A DNA stretch of 64,000 nt from an uncultured Alphaproteobacteria bacterium (GTDB lineage: Bacteria; Pseudomonadota; Alphaproteobacteria; Paracaedibacterales; CAITNM01), in contig CAITNM010000041.1 in assembly GCA_903893805.1 (NCBI GenBank), forward strand, positions 46,679 to 110,678. The letters are read 5' to 3'. Below the pieces are notes generated by a model. The model ran no database searches, had not been told where the DNA came from, and worked only from the letters and a program-made list of their open reading frames with translations. The stretch's first letter is position 1. Every line of letters starts with the position of its first letter. Shown here in pieces: positions 27,483 through 36,600 of this stretch. The position numbers and the translations under genes are program-made.

Positions 27483-28517
27483 ATGAAAATACTTGTTACC
27501 GGTAGTGCTGGTTTTATAGGGTCTCATTTCGTTTGCTATGCATTAGAAAATGGGCACAATATTATTAATATTGATAAGCTAACTTATGCTGGTAATCTAG
27601 AAAATTTAGAAAACTACAAAAATCATCCAAATCATTCTTTTTATCAAGAGGATATTTGTAATCGTAGTGCTGTTGAAAATATTGTTTTTAAGCATGCGCC
27701 AGAAGTAATTATCCATATGGCGGCAGAGTCACATGTAGATCGTTCAATAGATTGCGCAGATGAATTTATTAGAACGAATATCAACGGAACTCATGCGCTT
27801 CTTGATGCATCACTTAAATACTACAAACAGTTAGATAACAAGCATAATTTTCGTTTTATTCATTTATCAACGGATGAAGTTTTTGGTGCATTAGGCCCTA
27901 CAGGTCAATTTGATGAAACTATGCCGTATAAGCCTAATTCTCCTTATGCTGCATCTAAGGCATCTTCAGATTTACTGGTGAGATCGTATAATAAGACTTA
28001 TAATTTTCCAGCAATTATTGTCAATTCTTCTAATAATTATGGATCAAAACAACACCCAGAAAAACTTATCCCGTTAACCATTTTGAATGCACTAGAACTA
28101 AAAAATTTACCCATTTATGGAGACGGTAAGCAGATTCGTGATTGGTTATTTGTTGAAGATCATGTTAACGCTCTATTTGCAATTATTTCTCATGGAAAAA
28201 TAGGTGAGTCTTATTGTATAGGTTCAGATAACGAAATAAGTAACTTGGATTTAGTGCGTCGTATTTGTGAAATACTAGATAAATTACGACCTGCAAATAA
28301 ACCTTATAGTGAGCTTATTACGTTTGTAAAGGATCGTCCTGGTCATGATTTTAGGTATGCAACAAATGCATCGAAACTTAAAGAACATACCGGTTGGTTT
28401 CCTCGGGTGACTTTTGATGAAGGTCTTCAAAAAACTGTTGAGTGGTATTTGAGTAATGAGAAACTTCGTGCTAATAGCAATGCAAGGAACAGAATTGGTT
28501 TAATCCATGAAAATTAA
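27483..28517 (+). CDS. rfbB: dTDP-glucose 4,6-dehydratase
   Basis: 344 aa SDR that converts dTDP-glucose to dTDP-4-keto-6-deoxyglucose with bound NAD. VTGSAGFIGSHFV at about 5-17; STDEVFGALG with the family DE pair near 132; YAASKASSD with the catalytic Tyr and Lys near 157; and NSSNNYGSKQHPEKLIP near 185. Three bases after the preceding gene and overlapping rfbA by 11. Confidence 0.95.
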   Translation: MKILVTGSAGFIGSHFVCYALENGHNIINIDKLTYAGNLENLENYKNHPNHSFYQEDICNRSAVENIVFKHAPEVIIHMAAESHVDRSIDCADEFIRTNINGTHALLDASLKYYKQLDNKHNFRFIHLSTDEVFGALGPTGQFDETMPYKPNSPYAASKASSDLLVRSYNKTYNFPAIIVNSSNNYGSKQHPEKLIPLTILNALELKNLPIYGDGKQIRDWLFVEDHVNALFAIISHGKIGESYCIGSDNEISNLDLVRRICEILDKLRPANKPYSELITFVKDRPGHDFRYATNASKLKEHTGWFPRVTFDEGLQKTVEWYLSNEKLRANSNARNRIGLIHEN

Positions 28518-29382
28518 AAAAGGTATCGTTCTTGCTGGTGGCTCTGGATCTAGATTATATCCATTAACAGTGGCTTCCAACAAGCAATTACTCCCAATTT
28601 ATGACAAGCCAGTTATTTATTATCCTTTAACAACCCTCATGCTTGCGGGAATACGTGAAATTTTGGTGATCAGCACACCTAAAGATTTATCAGCTATAGA
28701 GATGCTATTAGGAACGGGTGAGCAGTTTGGGATAAATATCCTATATCAAGCACAAGAAAAACCAAATGGACTCCCTGAAGCTTTTATTTTGGGTGAAAAA
28801 TTTATAGATGGTAATCCGGTTGCCATGATACTTGGAGATAATTTTTTTCATGGACATGGGCTTTCTGAAGCAGTGTTTAATCCAGCTCAAAATTTATTAG
28901 GTGCTCATATCTTTACCTATAATGTCGAAGACCCTGAACGCTATGGTATTGTGGTTCTTGATGAAAAAGAAAATGTTTTAGATATTGAAGAAAAACCAGT
29001 TAATCCTAAATCTAGTTTAGCTGTTACAGGGCTCTATTACTTTGATGGTTCCGTTTCAGAGCGCGCAAAAAAACTAAAGCCATCTTCACGAGGTGAATTG
29101 GAAATTGTTGATCTTATCAAAAGCTATATAGTGCAAAGTAAAATTTCAATTACTCAACTTAGCCGCGGTTACGTTTGGTTTGATGCAGGCACGCCTAAAT
29201 CTCTTTTAGATGCTTCTCAATACGTAGAAGTTATTCAATCTCGACAGGGAACATTTATCGCTTCCCCTGAAGAAGTAGCCTGGCGCATGGGTTTTGTTAG
29301 TGATGAAGAATTTAAGATGGTGTTATTAAAAATGCCAAAGTCTAAATATCAAGAATATTTACTAAAGTTGATTAAATCATGA
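28507..29382 (+). CDS. rfbA: Glucose-1-phosphate thymidylyltransferase
   Basis: 291 aa, full length. It activates glucose-1-phosphate with dTTP. The pyrophosphorylase motif GIVLAGGSGSRLYPLT (about 6-21) and downstream YDKPVIYYPL, ILGDNFFHGHGL and the EEKPVNPKS segment are diagnostic of RmlA. First committed step of the dTDP-sugar branch, directly after rfbB and before rfbC. Confidence 0.96.
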   Translation: MKIKKGIVLAGGSGSRLYPLTVASNKQLLPIYDKPVIYYPLTTLMLAGIREILVISTPKDLSAIEMLLGTGEQFGINILYQAQEKPNGLPEAFILGEKFIDGNPVAMILGDNFFHGHGLSEAVFNPAQNLLGAHIFTYNVEDPERYGIVVLDEKENVLDIEEKPVNPKSSLAVTGLYYFDGSVSERAKKLKPSSRGELEIVDLIKSYIVQSKISITQLSRGYVWFDAGTPKSLLDASQYVEVIQSRQGTFIASPEEVAWRMGFVSDEEFKMVLLKMPKSKYQEYLLKLIKS

Positions 29383-29894
29383 AGATTATTGACACTGGGT
29401 TAGAGGGGTTGATATTAATTGAACCAAAGGCATGCCAGGACGATAGAGGAGTTTTTTATGAATCGTGGCGTGATGCTGACTATCAAAAAGTAGGTATCCA
29501 AGAAAAATTTCTGCAAGACAATATCTCTTTCTCAAAAAAAAATGTTCTACGCGGGTTGCACTATCAAAAAAACCAAGGTCAGCTTGTGACTCTGGTGCAT
29601 GGTAAGATTTTCGATGTAGCTGTTGATATTAGGGCTGAATCTGAAACATATAAAAAATATTTTTCAATTGAACTTGATGCAGCTAAACCGCAACAGCTAT
29701 ATATGTCACCCGGATTTGCTCATGGGTTTTGCGTGCTGAGCGATATCGCAATTATTAATTACAAATGTACTCAGTATTACGATGCCTCTCAAGAAGGTGG
29801 AATTATTTGGAATGATCCAGCAATAGGGATTGAATGGCCTTCTGGAAATAAAATTATTGCAGAAAAAGATATGGCATATAAACTTACTAAGTAA
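29379..29894 (+). CDS. rfbC: dTDP-4-dehydrorhamnose 3,5-epimerase
   Basis: 171 aa cupin. The signature LRGLHYQKNQGQLVTLVHG (about 58-76, with the catalytic His) and SPGFAHGFCVLS near 112 are those of RmlC. It would turn dTDP-4-keto-6-deoxyglucose into the L-lyxo epimer. Without rfbD in view, either the reductase lies elsewhere or one of the SDRs here does that step. Coupled to rfbA by ATGA. Confidence 0.93.
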   Translation: MKIIDTGLEGLILIEPKACQDDRGVFYESWRDADYQKVGIQEKFLQDNISFSKKNVLRGLHYQKNQGQLVTLVHGKIFDVAVDIRAESETYKKYFSIELDAAKPQQLYMSPGFAHGFCVLSDIAIINYKCTQYYDASQEGGIIWNDPAIGIEWPSGNKIIAEKDMAYKLTK

Positions 29895-29958
29895 TAGCTG
29901 ATTTATATAATTTTAGCCTTTATTAATAACGTATTGTAAATTATTAAAATAAAAAGAG

Positions 29959-30978
29959 ATGTTTATGCTTAAAAATTTTCTAATAAAAAAACCAGATCTA
30001 AATGATAAGGTAATTTTTATCACAGGCGGCACAGGGTCGTTTGGGAATCAATTTACTCAAACTCTCATAGAGAGGTACTCCCCCAAAAAAGTCATTATTT
30101 TTTCAAGAGATGAATTAAAGCAATATGAGATGGCTCAAAAATTTCCGCAGTCTGAATATCCATTTATGCGTTACTTTATTGGAGATGTCCGAGATTATAA
30201 TCGCCTAGAAATGGCTTTGCGTGGTGTTGATATTGTCATTCACGCAGCAGCTTTAAAGCATGTAACGATTGCAGAATATAATCCTTACGAGTGCATCAAC
30301 ACAAATGTTATTGGTGCAGAAAATCTTGCTCGTGCGTCTCTTCGAAATGGTGTTAGTCAAGTGCTAGCGCTTTCTACAGATAAGGCAGTTAGTCCTATTA
30401 ATTTGTATGGTGCCAGCAAGCTTGCTGCGGAAAAAATTTTTATTGCTGCTAATAATATACGAGGTGCTGATCCCACGATATTTTCGGTTGTGCGTTATGG
30501 GAATGTTGTTGGGTCACGTGGAAGTGTTGTTCCTTTTTTTAAAAAGTTGTTGAGTGAAGGTGCAAAATCATTGCCCATAACTGATAATGAAATGACACGT
30601 TTTTGGATTACCTTGCAACAAGGTGTTGATTTTATTTTATCTAATTTGGCATTAATGCAGGGAGGGGAAATTTTTATTCCAAAAATTCCAAGCATGAAAA
30701 TTACAGATTTAGCAGAGGCTATTCAGCCAGGCATTGAAACGCACGAAATTGGTATTCGCCCAGGTGAAAAATTACACGAATGCATGATTACTTCTGATGA
30801 GGCATTGCAAACAGTTCAAATGGATGACCGCTATGTGATTCTTCCATCGTTTGTGAATTTAAATGCTTGGAAGTGCGGTGTGGAGACAGCTCCCGTTGCA
30901 AAAAGAATGATCTATTCAAGCGAAACAAATACGGAATGGCTTAATACAAATCAACTTACAAAAATGATTGATGGTTAA
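29959..30978 (+). CDS. pseB: UDP-N-acetylglucosamine 4,6-dehydratase (inverting)
   Basis: 339 aa. First step of pseudaminic acid synthesis: removes water from UDP-GlcNAc and inverts C5. It starts LNDKVIFITGGTGSFGNQFT (about 14-33) and carries LSTDKAVSPINLYGASKLAA, the FlaA1/PseB signature with the catalytic Lys and Tyr. The next gene is the matching transaminase. A 64-base gap with AT-rich sequence precedes it; AAAAGAG is its ribosome site. Confidence 0.94.
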   Translation: MFMLKNFLIKKPDLNDKVIFITGGTGSFGNQFTQTLIERYSPKKVIIFSRDELKQYEMAQKFPQSEYPFMRYFIGDVRDYNRLEMALRGVDIVIHAAALKHVTIAEYNPYECINTNVIGAENLARASLRNGVSQVLALSTDKAVSPINLYGASKLAAEKIFIAANNIRGADPTIFSVVRYGNVVGSRGSVVPFFKKLLSEGAKSLPITDNEMTRFWITLQQGVDFILSNLALMQGGEIFIPKIPSMKITDLAEAIQPGIETHEIGIRPGEKLHECMITSDEALQTVQMDDRYVILPSFVNLNAWKCGVETAPVAKRMIYSSETNTEWLNTNQLTKMIDG

Positions 30979-30979
30979 T

Positions 30980-32140
30980 ATGATTCCCTACGGTCGGCAT
31001 TCTATTGATCAAAGCGATATTGATGCAGTTGTCCAGGTGTTGCAGGGCGGTTGGTTAACTTGTGGTCCAATTGTTGAGACATTTGAACAAAAGTTAGAAA
31101 AAATTGTTAATGCAAAATATGCAATCGCTTGTTCCAATGGCACAACGGCTTTGCATTTGGCTATGGTAGTTTTGAGTATTGGAGTTGGTGATGTTGTTTT
31201 AGTTCCGGCTATTACTTTTCTAGCGTCTGCCAATGCTGCGCGTTATGTGGGGGCTGATGTTGTTTTTGTGGATGTAGATCCAAGTACAGGTCTTATGACA
31301 GCAGAAACTCTAGAGGCTGCAATTTTTCAATGTAAAGACAGGCCTTTGAAGGCTGTTATTAATGTTCATCTTGCAGGTCAATGTGAAAATTTAGAAGCAA
31401 TACAAAGAGTCGCTAAAAAGCATGATTTGTTAATTATAGAAGATGCAGCTCACGCTATTGGCACCATTTACACATATGAAGGAGGTGAGCGACATTCTAT
31501 CGGTTCCAATGCTTTTTCTGATGTCACAACATTTTCTTTTCATCCTGTAAAAACAATTGCGATGGGGGAAGGTGGTGCTGTCACTACAAACGATCCTGAA
31601 ATTGCAAAAAATTTGAAGCTTTTGCGTAGTCACGGAATGATTCGTAACTCATCAGAGTGGGAAGAAGAAGCTGAGTCTGGTCCATGGTATTATGAGATGC
31701 AAGAATTAGGATTTAATTATCGCATTAGTGATATCAATTGTGCTCTTGGGCTTAGTCAATTAGAAAAACTAGATAAGTTTAAAGATGAACGTTCAAAAAT
31801 TGTAGAATTTTACGATAGTCAATTTATCAATTGTCCGCACATCACACCTTTAAAAAAAATAAAGTGTTCAGATACTGCCTGGCATTTATATGTAGTGTGC
31901 ATTGATTTTGATATTCTTGGTCAAACGCGTGCCGAAGTAATGATAAAATTAAAAGAAAATGGAATTGGCACGCAGGTTCATTATATTCCTCTGCACAAAC
32001 AACCATACTACAAAAAACTTTCTGGAGAGCGAACACTTGTGGGTGCCGAAGAATATTACGCTAAGTGTTTGAGCTTGCCGCTGTATGTTGGTCTATCTCT
32101 CTCAGAGCAGCAAGAGGTTGTTAAAATTTTGTCCGCATGA
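30980..32140 (+). CDS. pseC: UDP-4-amino-4,6-dideoxy-N-acetyl-beta-L-altrosamine transaminase
   Basis: 386 aa DegT-family PLP enzyme that aminates the PseB product. It begins MIPYGRHSIDQSDIDAVVQV, a typical PseC N-terminus; PLP site FSFHPVKTIAMGEGGAV; and the N-R-SDI segment (FNYRISDINCALGL) near 245. I choose ATG 30980; an ATG at 30971 would add three residues and overlap pseB. Confidence 0.93.
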   Translation: MIPYGRHSIDQSDIDAVVQVLQGGWLTCGPIVETFEQKLEKIVNAKYAIACSNGTTALHLAMVVLSIGVGDVVLVPAITFLASANAARYVGADVVFVDVDPSTGLMTAETLEAAIFQCKDRPLKAVINVHLAGQCENLEAIQRVAKKHDLLIIEDAAHAIGTIYTYEGGERHSIGSNAFSDVTTFSFHPVKTIAMGEGGAVTTNDPEIAKNLKLLRSHGMIRNSSEWEEEAESGPWYYEMQELGFNYRISDINCALGLSQLEKLDKFKDERSKIVEFYDSQFINCPHITPLKKIKCSDTAWHLYVVCIDFDILGQTRAEVMIKLKENGIGTQVHYIPLHKQPYYKKLSGERTLVGAEEYYAKCLSLPLYVGLSLSEQQEVVKILSA

Positions 32141-32760
32141 AAACTGTAGTTATTGTTCAGGCTAGAATGACATCTTCCAGACTTCCTGGAAAGGTAATAT
32201 TGCCCTTAGGAAATATGACAGTTCTAGGGCATCTGCTTACTAAGTGTAAGCAGATTCAGGGCATTGATGCTATTTGTTGCGCAATACCTGTTGGAAACGA
32301 GCATGATGTAATCGCTATTGAGGCTAAAAAATATAGTTGTGACGTCTACAGAGGTTCTGAGCTAAATGTCCTTGAGCGCTATTATAAAGCAGCCAAATAT
32401 TTAAAAGCTGATATCATTATGCGTATAACCAGCGATTGTCCTTTAATTAATCCGCAGGTGTGTTCTCAAGTTTTAAAAATGCATTTAGAAAATAAAGCTG
32501 AGTATTCTTGTAATAATATGCCACCTTCATGGCCACATGGATATGATTGTGAGGTTTTTGGGATGATCGAACTTGAGAATGCTATGTGTAATGCGTTTTT
32601 ACCAGGGGACTTTGAGCATGTTACTTCATGGATGCGTCGTTCGCTTAAAGTGCAGAATTTAAAAAATCCTGATGGAGACGAACATCATATACGAATTACT
32701 CTGGATACCCCAGAAGACTATCAATATATTAAAAATTATTATAAAAACTCAATTCAATGA
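32137..32760 (+). CDS. SpsF/PseF-type cytidylyltransferase
   Basis: 207 aa NTP-transferase. The N-terminus VVIVQARMTSSRLPGKVILP is of the SpsF type, and ITSDCPLINP near 95 holds the metal-binding Asp. Given its place between pseC and the PseG fusion, it most likely makes CMP-pseudaminic acid, the PseF step, although the sequence is nearer SpsF than the classical Campylobacter PseF. Overlaps neighbours by 4 bases at each end. Confidence 0.83.
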   Translation: MKTVVIVQARMTSSRLPGKVILPLGNMTVLGHLLTKCKQIQGIDAICCAIPVGNEHDVIAIEAKKYSCDVYRGSELNVLERYYKAAKYLKADIIMRITSDCPLINPQVCSQVLKMHLENKAEYSCNNMPPSWPHGYDCEVFGMIELENAMCNAFLPGDFEHVTSWMRRSLKVQNLKNPDGDEHHIRITLDTPEDYQYIKNYYKNSIQ

Positions 32761-34148
32761 TAGTGAAAAAGCTAGCAATTTTCCGTTTTGAGGCTTCTTC
32801 AATAATAGGTGCGGGACACGCAATACGTTCCTGCGTTCTTGCTGATGCGCTAATTGAAGAAGACTGGATTTGTAAGGTCGTTACTACGTTAACGACTTAT
32901 GATTTCATCCCAAAAATGGATCGATTTGAACGAATTGAACCAAAGAATTTTTATGATAATCCCATAACTTGTAATTTATTGGTCGTTGATAATTATGAGC
33001 TAGACCAAGTGTATGAAAGTCATTTCAGATTATTTGCTAAAAAGATAATGGTGATCGATGACTTAGCTAATCGCATGCATGACTGTGATATTCTGCTTGA
33101 TCAAACTTATGGGCGTGATGCGGAATCTTACAAAGATTTAGTGCCTCAGCATTGTAAAGTATTAGCAGGAAGCGACTATGTTCTTTTGCGTAAAGAGTTT
33201 ATAGAACTTCGCCCGAAAGCTTTAGAAAAAAGACGTCAAACAACTGAAGTAAAACGAATACTTGTTTCTATGGGTGGTGGTGATCAACAAAATTATACCT
33301 TAAAAGCCTTGGAAGCTGTTAAGGAGTCTGGTTTCACCGGGGCAATTGACATTGTTTTAGGTTTTACATCAACCAATACAGAATCTGTAAAAAATTACGT
33401 TGCCAGTCTTCCTAATGAATGCACCATTCACGTGAATGCCGATATGCCAAAAATTATGTACGATGCAGATTTAGCTATTGGTGCTGCAGGTACTAGCGTT
33501 TGGGAAAGATGTTGTTTGGGATTGCCGCAATATCTTTTTCAGATTGCTGAAAATCAATCAGATATTATTAAGAAATTTACTCATTCCAATTTCATGACTT
33601 TTTACGTTGCCACGAACACAGCTTACCAAGAATACGTGAGCTTCAGAAATATTGATGGTTTGGGTGTGCTTCGTTTGATGTGTTACTTAAATCCAACTTA
33701 CGATAAGGCCAATTATTTCATCTCCCATACTAAAATTTGTGAGAAAGATATCGATTTGATTTTTAATTGGCAGCAAAGTTCAGAACTAAGAAGATTTTCT
33801 TTTAATCAAGAGAAACCTTCATGTGAAGAACACAAAAAATGGTTTTGCGAAAAATTAATAAGCGCAAGTATCTTTGAAAAAATTATTGCTAATGAAGTTC
33901 CTTGTGGAGCTTTGCGTCTCGACTATTGTTTTGAAAATAATTCTTGGAAATTAAGCTGGTATATACTGCCCGAATTTCAAAGAAAAGGAATTGGCACAAT
34001 AGCGTTGAATTTTTCTAAAAAACTTGCAGTTGGAAAAATGGTTAACGCTTTCGTGTTTAAAGAAAACATATCTTCTCAGAAGGCCATGAAAAAAGCAGAT
34101 TTTAAACTTATAACTAATGATCAAAATGGATTTTATTATGCGTGCTAA
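32757..34148 (+). CDS. PseG-PseH fusion: UDP-sugar hydrolase plus GNAT acetyltransferase
   Basis: 463 aa, much longer than either enzyme alone. Residues about 1-325 match PseG, the GT-B-like hydrolase that releases UDP from the diacetamido-altropyranose intermediate: GAGHAIRSCVLADAL (18-32), VIDDLANRMHDCDILLDQT, VSMGGGDQQN and GAAGTSVWERCCLGLPQ. Residues about 335-463 form a GNAT acetyltransferase like PseH (LSWYILPEFQRKGIGTIALN, the acetyl-CoA loop). The fusion would join the N-acetylation and UDP-release steps, which act in succession. No separate pseG or pseH is seen in the window. Confidence 0.85.
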   Translation: MIVKKLAIFRFEASSIIGAGHAIRSCVLADALIEEDWICKVVTTLTTYDFIPKMDRFERIEPKNFYDNPITCNLLVVDNYELDQVYESHFRLFAKKIMVIDDLANRMHDCDILLDQTYGRDAESYKDLVPQHCKVLAGSDYVLLRKEFIELRPKALEKRRQTTEVKRILVSMGGGDQQNYTLKALEAVKESGFTGAIDIVLGFTSTNTESVKNYVASLPNECTIHVNADMPKIMYDADLAIGAAGTSVWERCCLGLPQYLFQIAENQSDIIKKFTHSNFMTFYVATNTAYQEYVSFRNIDGLGVLRLMCYLNPTYDKANYFISHTKICEKDIDLIFNWQQSSELRRFSFNQEKPSCEEHKKWFCEKLISASIFEKIIANEVPCGALRLDYCFENNSWKLSWYILPEFQRKGIGTIALNFSKKLAVGKMVNAFVFKENISSQKAMKKADFKLITNDQNGFYYAC

Positions 34149-35139
34149 ACCTTACATAATTGCCGAGCTTTCAGGAAATCACAATGGTGATATTAATCGT
34201 GCATTTAAGCTTATTGAAGCAGCAAAAAATGCTGGTGCAGACGCTGTGAAATTGCAAACTTACACAGCAGATACAATAACCATTGATTGTGATAGTGCTG
34301 ATTTTCTTGTTAAAGGTGGGCTTTGGGATGGTTATAAACTCTATGACTTATACAAAGAAGCACATACCCCATGGGAATGGCATGAAGCACTATTTGCTAA
34401 AGGCAAAGAGCTTGGTATCACTGTTTTTTCTACTCCATTTGATGAAACAGCAGTTGATTTATTAGAAAGTCTAAATGCTCCATTATATAAGATTGCTTCG
34501 TTTGAACTGGTGCATCATCCGCTTATTGCTTACGTAGCTAAACTTAAGAAACCGATGATTATGTCAACAGGAATGGCTTCTATAGAAGAAATTACTGAAG
34601 CCGCTGATGTGGCTTTTACAAATGGTTGCACAGACTTAACTTTACTACATTGTGTCAGTGAATATCCGGCGCCAGTTGAAAATTGTAATCTTTCAACAAT
34701 GCTAGATTTAAAGCAAAAATTTCCAAAATGTAAAATTGGTTTGTCTGATCATACTATGGGTGTAACGGTTGCAATCGCGGCCGTGGCGTTAGGCGCAACA
34801 GTTATAGAAAAACACATTACTTTGGCTAGAGCTGAAGGTGGCGTAGATGCAGCATTTTCATTAGAGCCGCACGAGTTGAAGCAACTATGTGAATCAACAA
34901 GAGATGCTGCATTGGCTATAGGCCAAGTTAATTATCAACGAAGTGATTCAGAACGAAAAAATATGGCTTTCAGGCGTAGTATTTATGCTGTAAGGGATAT
35001 TGCAGAAGGTGAAATTTTCACTAAAGATAATATTAGGATTATACGTCCTGGGTATGGAATGGCACCTAAGTATTATGAAGAAATGTTGGGGAAAAATGCA
35101 TTGGTTTCCTTAAAAAAAGGGAGTGCATATCGTGACTAA
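34138..35139 (+). CDS. pseI: Pseudaminic acid synthase
   Basis: 333 aa NeuB-family synthase condensing the deacylated hexose with phosphoenolpyruvate. TIM-barrel motifs: IIAELSGNHNGD (about 6-17), KLQTYTADTITID, STPFDETAVDLL, STGMAS and LLHCVSEYP; the C-terminal antifreeze-like SAF domain starts near RRSIYAVRDIAEGE. I start at MRAKPY (34138), which overlaps the fusion gene by 11 bases, since the earlier codons are only its 3' end in another frame. Confidence 0.93.
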   Translation: MRAKPYIIAELSGNHNGDINRAFKLIEAAKNAGADAVKLQTYTADTITIDCDSADFLVKGGLWDGYKLYDLYKEAHTPWEWHEALFAKGKELGITVFSTPFDETAVDLLESLNAPLYKIASFELVHHPLIAYVAKLKKPMIMSTGMASIEEITEAADVAFTNGCTDLTLLHCVSEYPAPVENCNLSTMLDLKQKFPKCKIGLSDHTMGVTVAIAAVALGATVIEKHITLARAEGGVDAAFSLEPHELKQLCESTRDAALAIGQVNYQRSDSERKNMAFRRSIYAVRDIAEGEIFTKDNIRIIRPGYGMAPKYYEEMLGKNALVSLKKGSAYRD

Positions 35140-35845
35140 GACTATTCTTGCGGCATGGCAACAATTAGCTTCACCTCAAGTTACTATTGCTATGGCAAGC
35201 ATGGGGTTTGATTGGATAGTTGTTGACCTTGAGCATTCATCAATTACCACTCAAGAAGCTGAGGCAATATTTATTGCGGCGGAACGTTGCAATACTAAGC
35301 CATTTGTAAGATTACCATCAGCTGATCCTTACCTTGCGAGGCGATTGTTAGATGCAGGAGCAGTGGGACTACTTGTTCCGGTTGTGGAATCTAGAGAGGA
35401 ATTTGATAATTTTGCCAGGCATTGTTTTTTTTCACCAAAGGGAAAAAGAGGTTTAGGGCTAACGCGTGCAAATTCCTGGGGGGGAAATCTAGAGAGGTAT
35501 TTCGAAGAATTCAAACCAATCATTATTGCGCAAATTGAAACAAAAAAGGGCGCTGAAAATATAACAGATATTCTTTCTTCTGAATTTTTAGATGGCATAA
35601 TGATTGGACCATATGATTTGTCAGCAAGTCTTGGAACCCCAGGTCAATTTGATGATAAGTCTTTCAAAGATATTTGCAGTTCTGTAACAGCAGAAGCAAA
35701 AAATCATAAAAAAATAATTGGTTATCACCAAGTAGAGCCAAACTCAGAAATGCTGCAAAAACGCATTGAAGAGGGGTATGATTTTATCGCCTATGGAACA
35801 GATATTATTGCTTTAAGATATTCTCTACAGGGGATTAAGAAATGA
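35132..35845 (+). CDS. HpcH/HpaI-family pyruvate aldolase
   Basis: 237 aa class II (metal-dependent) aldolase. Key features are FDWIVVDLEHSSI with the catalytic His, RLPSADPYLARRLLDAGAVG with the Arg, QIETKKGAENI with the metal-binding Glu, and IGPYDLSASLG with the metal-binding Asp. Family members join or split pyruvate and an aldehyde to give 2-keto-3-deoxy acids. A KdsB-like cytidylyltransferase follows at once, so it may build the carbon skeleton of an ulosonic acid. Start GTG 35132 with GGGAG upstream, overlapping pseI by 8. Confidence 0.84.
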   Translation: MTKTILAAWQQLASPQVTIAMASMGFDWIVVDLEHSSITTQEAEAIFIAAERCNTKPFVRLPSADPYLARRLLDAGAVGLLVPVVESREEFDNFARHCFFSPKGKRGLGLTRANSWGGNLERYFEEFKPIIIAQIETKKGAENITDILSSEFLDGIMIGPYDLSASLGTPGQFDDKSFKDICSSVTAEAKNHKKIIGYHQVEPNSEMLQKRIEEGYDFIAYGTDIIALRYSLQGIKK

Positions 35846-36600
35846 AAAAAATATGCATTATTCCTGCTAGAATGGGGTCATCTAGGTTTCCGGGGAAGCC
35901 GCTTGCTAAAGCTTTAAATATTCCGGTTATTATTCATATTGCAAAACGTTGCCTTCTTTCAGCGAATCTTGATTACGTCGGGGTCGCGACTTGCGATGAA
36001 GAAATAAAAGTAGTTTGTGAGCAGCATAATATTCCTGTGATTATGACGAGTGATAAACATGAACGTTGTACTGATAGAGTCAGCGAAGCAATAGAGAAAC
36101 TTGATTTTAAGCTTAGCAGTGGAGATTTTGTGCTAATGGTTCAAGGGGATGAGATTTTAGTCACCCCAGACATGATCGATTCTGTGGTTAGTGATTATGA
36201 AAAAAACTGTTCACCCGTCGTCAATCTAGTATCAAGGATTTATACAGCTCAAGATCATGAAGATCCCAATGTTGTGAAAGTTGTTTCTGCTCCTGATCAG
36301 CGTGCTCTCTATTTTTCCAGAGCTCCGATACCTTCTACCTATAGGGATAAAGAAGCTTTAATTTATCAACAAACAGGTCTTATAGGTTTTTCTAAAAAAT
36401 TTCTAAAAGAATTTAGTGATTTGCCACAAACACCTTTAGAAAAAGTTGAGTCAATTGATATGTTACGTGTTCTTGAGCATGGCTTACCTTTAAAGGTTGT
36501 GTATACAGATACAGAAACTGTTGCTATTGATGTGCCATCTGATCTCGAACGAGCTAAGAAAATTCTTGAGAGTGATTCTTTTGTCAAAAAATATGCCTAA
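35842..36600 (+). CDS. 3-deoxy-manno-octulosonate cytidylyltransferase-like (KdsB family)
   Basis: 252 aa with the KdsB pattern: CIIPARMGSSRFPGKPLA (about 4-21), the VQGDE segment with metal-binding Asp near 101, and ALYFSRAPIP near 155. It activates a 3-deoxy-ulosonic acid as its CMP ester. Its location next to an aldolase, rather than with lpx or kdsA genes, suggests that its substrate is a sugar acid other than ordinary Kdo, or a capsule-dedicated copy like KpsU. Overlaps the aldolase by 4 bases. Confidence 0.85.
   Translation: MKKICIIPARMGSSRFPGKPLAKALNIPVIIHIAKRCLLSANLDYVGVATCDEEIKVVCEQHNIPVIMTSDKHERCTDRVSEAIEKLDFKLSSGDFVLMVQGDEILVTPDMIDSVVSDYEKNCSPVVNLVSRIYTAQDHEDPNVVKVVSAPDQRALYFSRAPIPSTYRDKEALIYQQTGLIGFSKKFLKEFSDLPQTPLEKVESIDMLRVLEHGLPLKVVYTDTETVAIDVPSDLERAKKILESDSFVKKYA

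Noticed and set aside
34117..34137. Longer N-terminus for pseI
   Set aside because: The extra seven residues are codons of the upstream gene in another frame; homologues start at the MRAKPY-type position.
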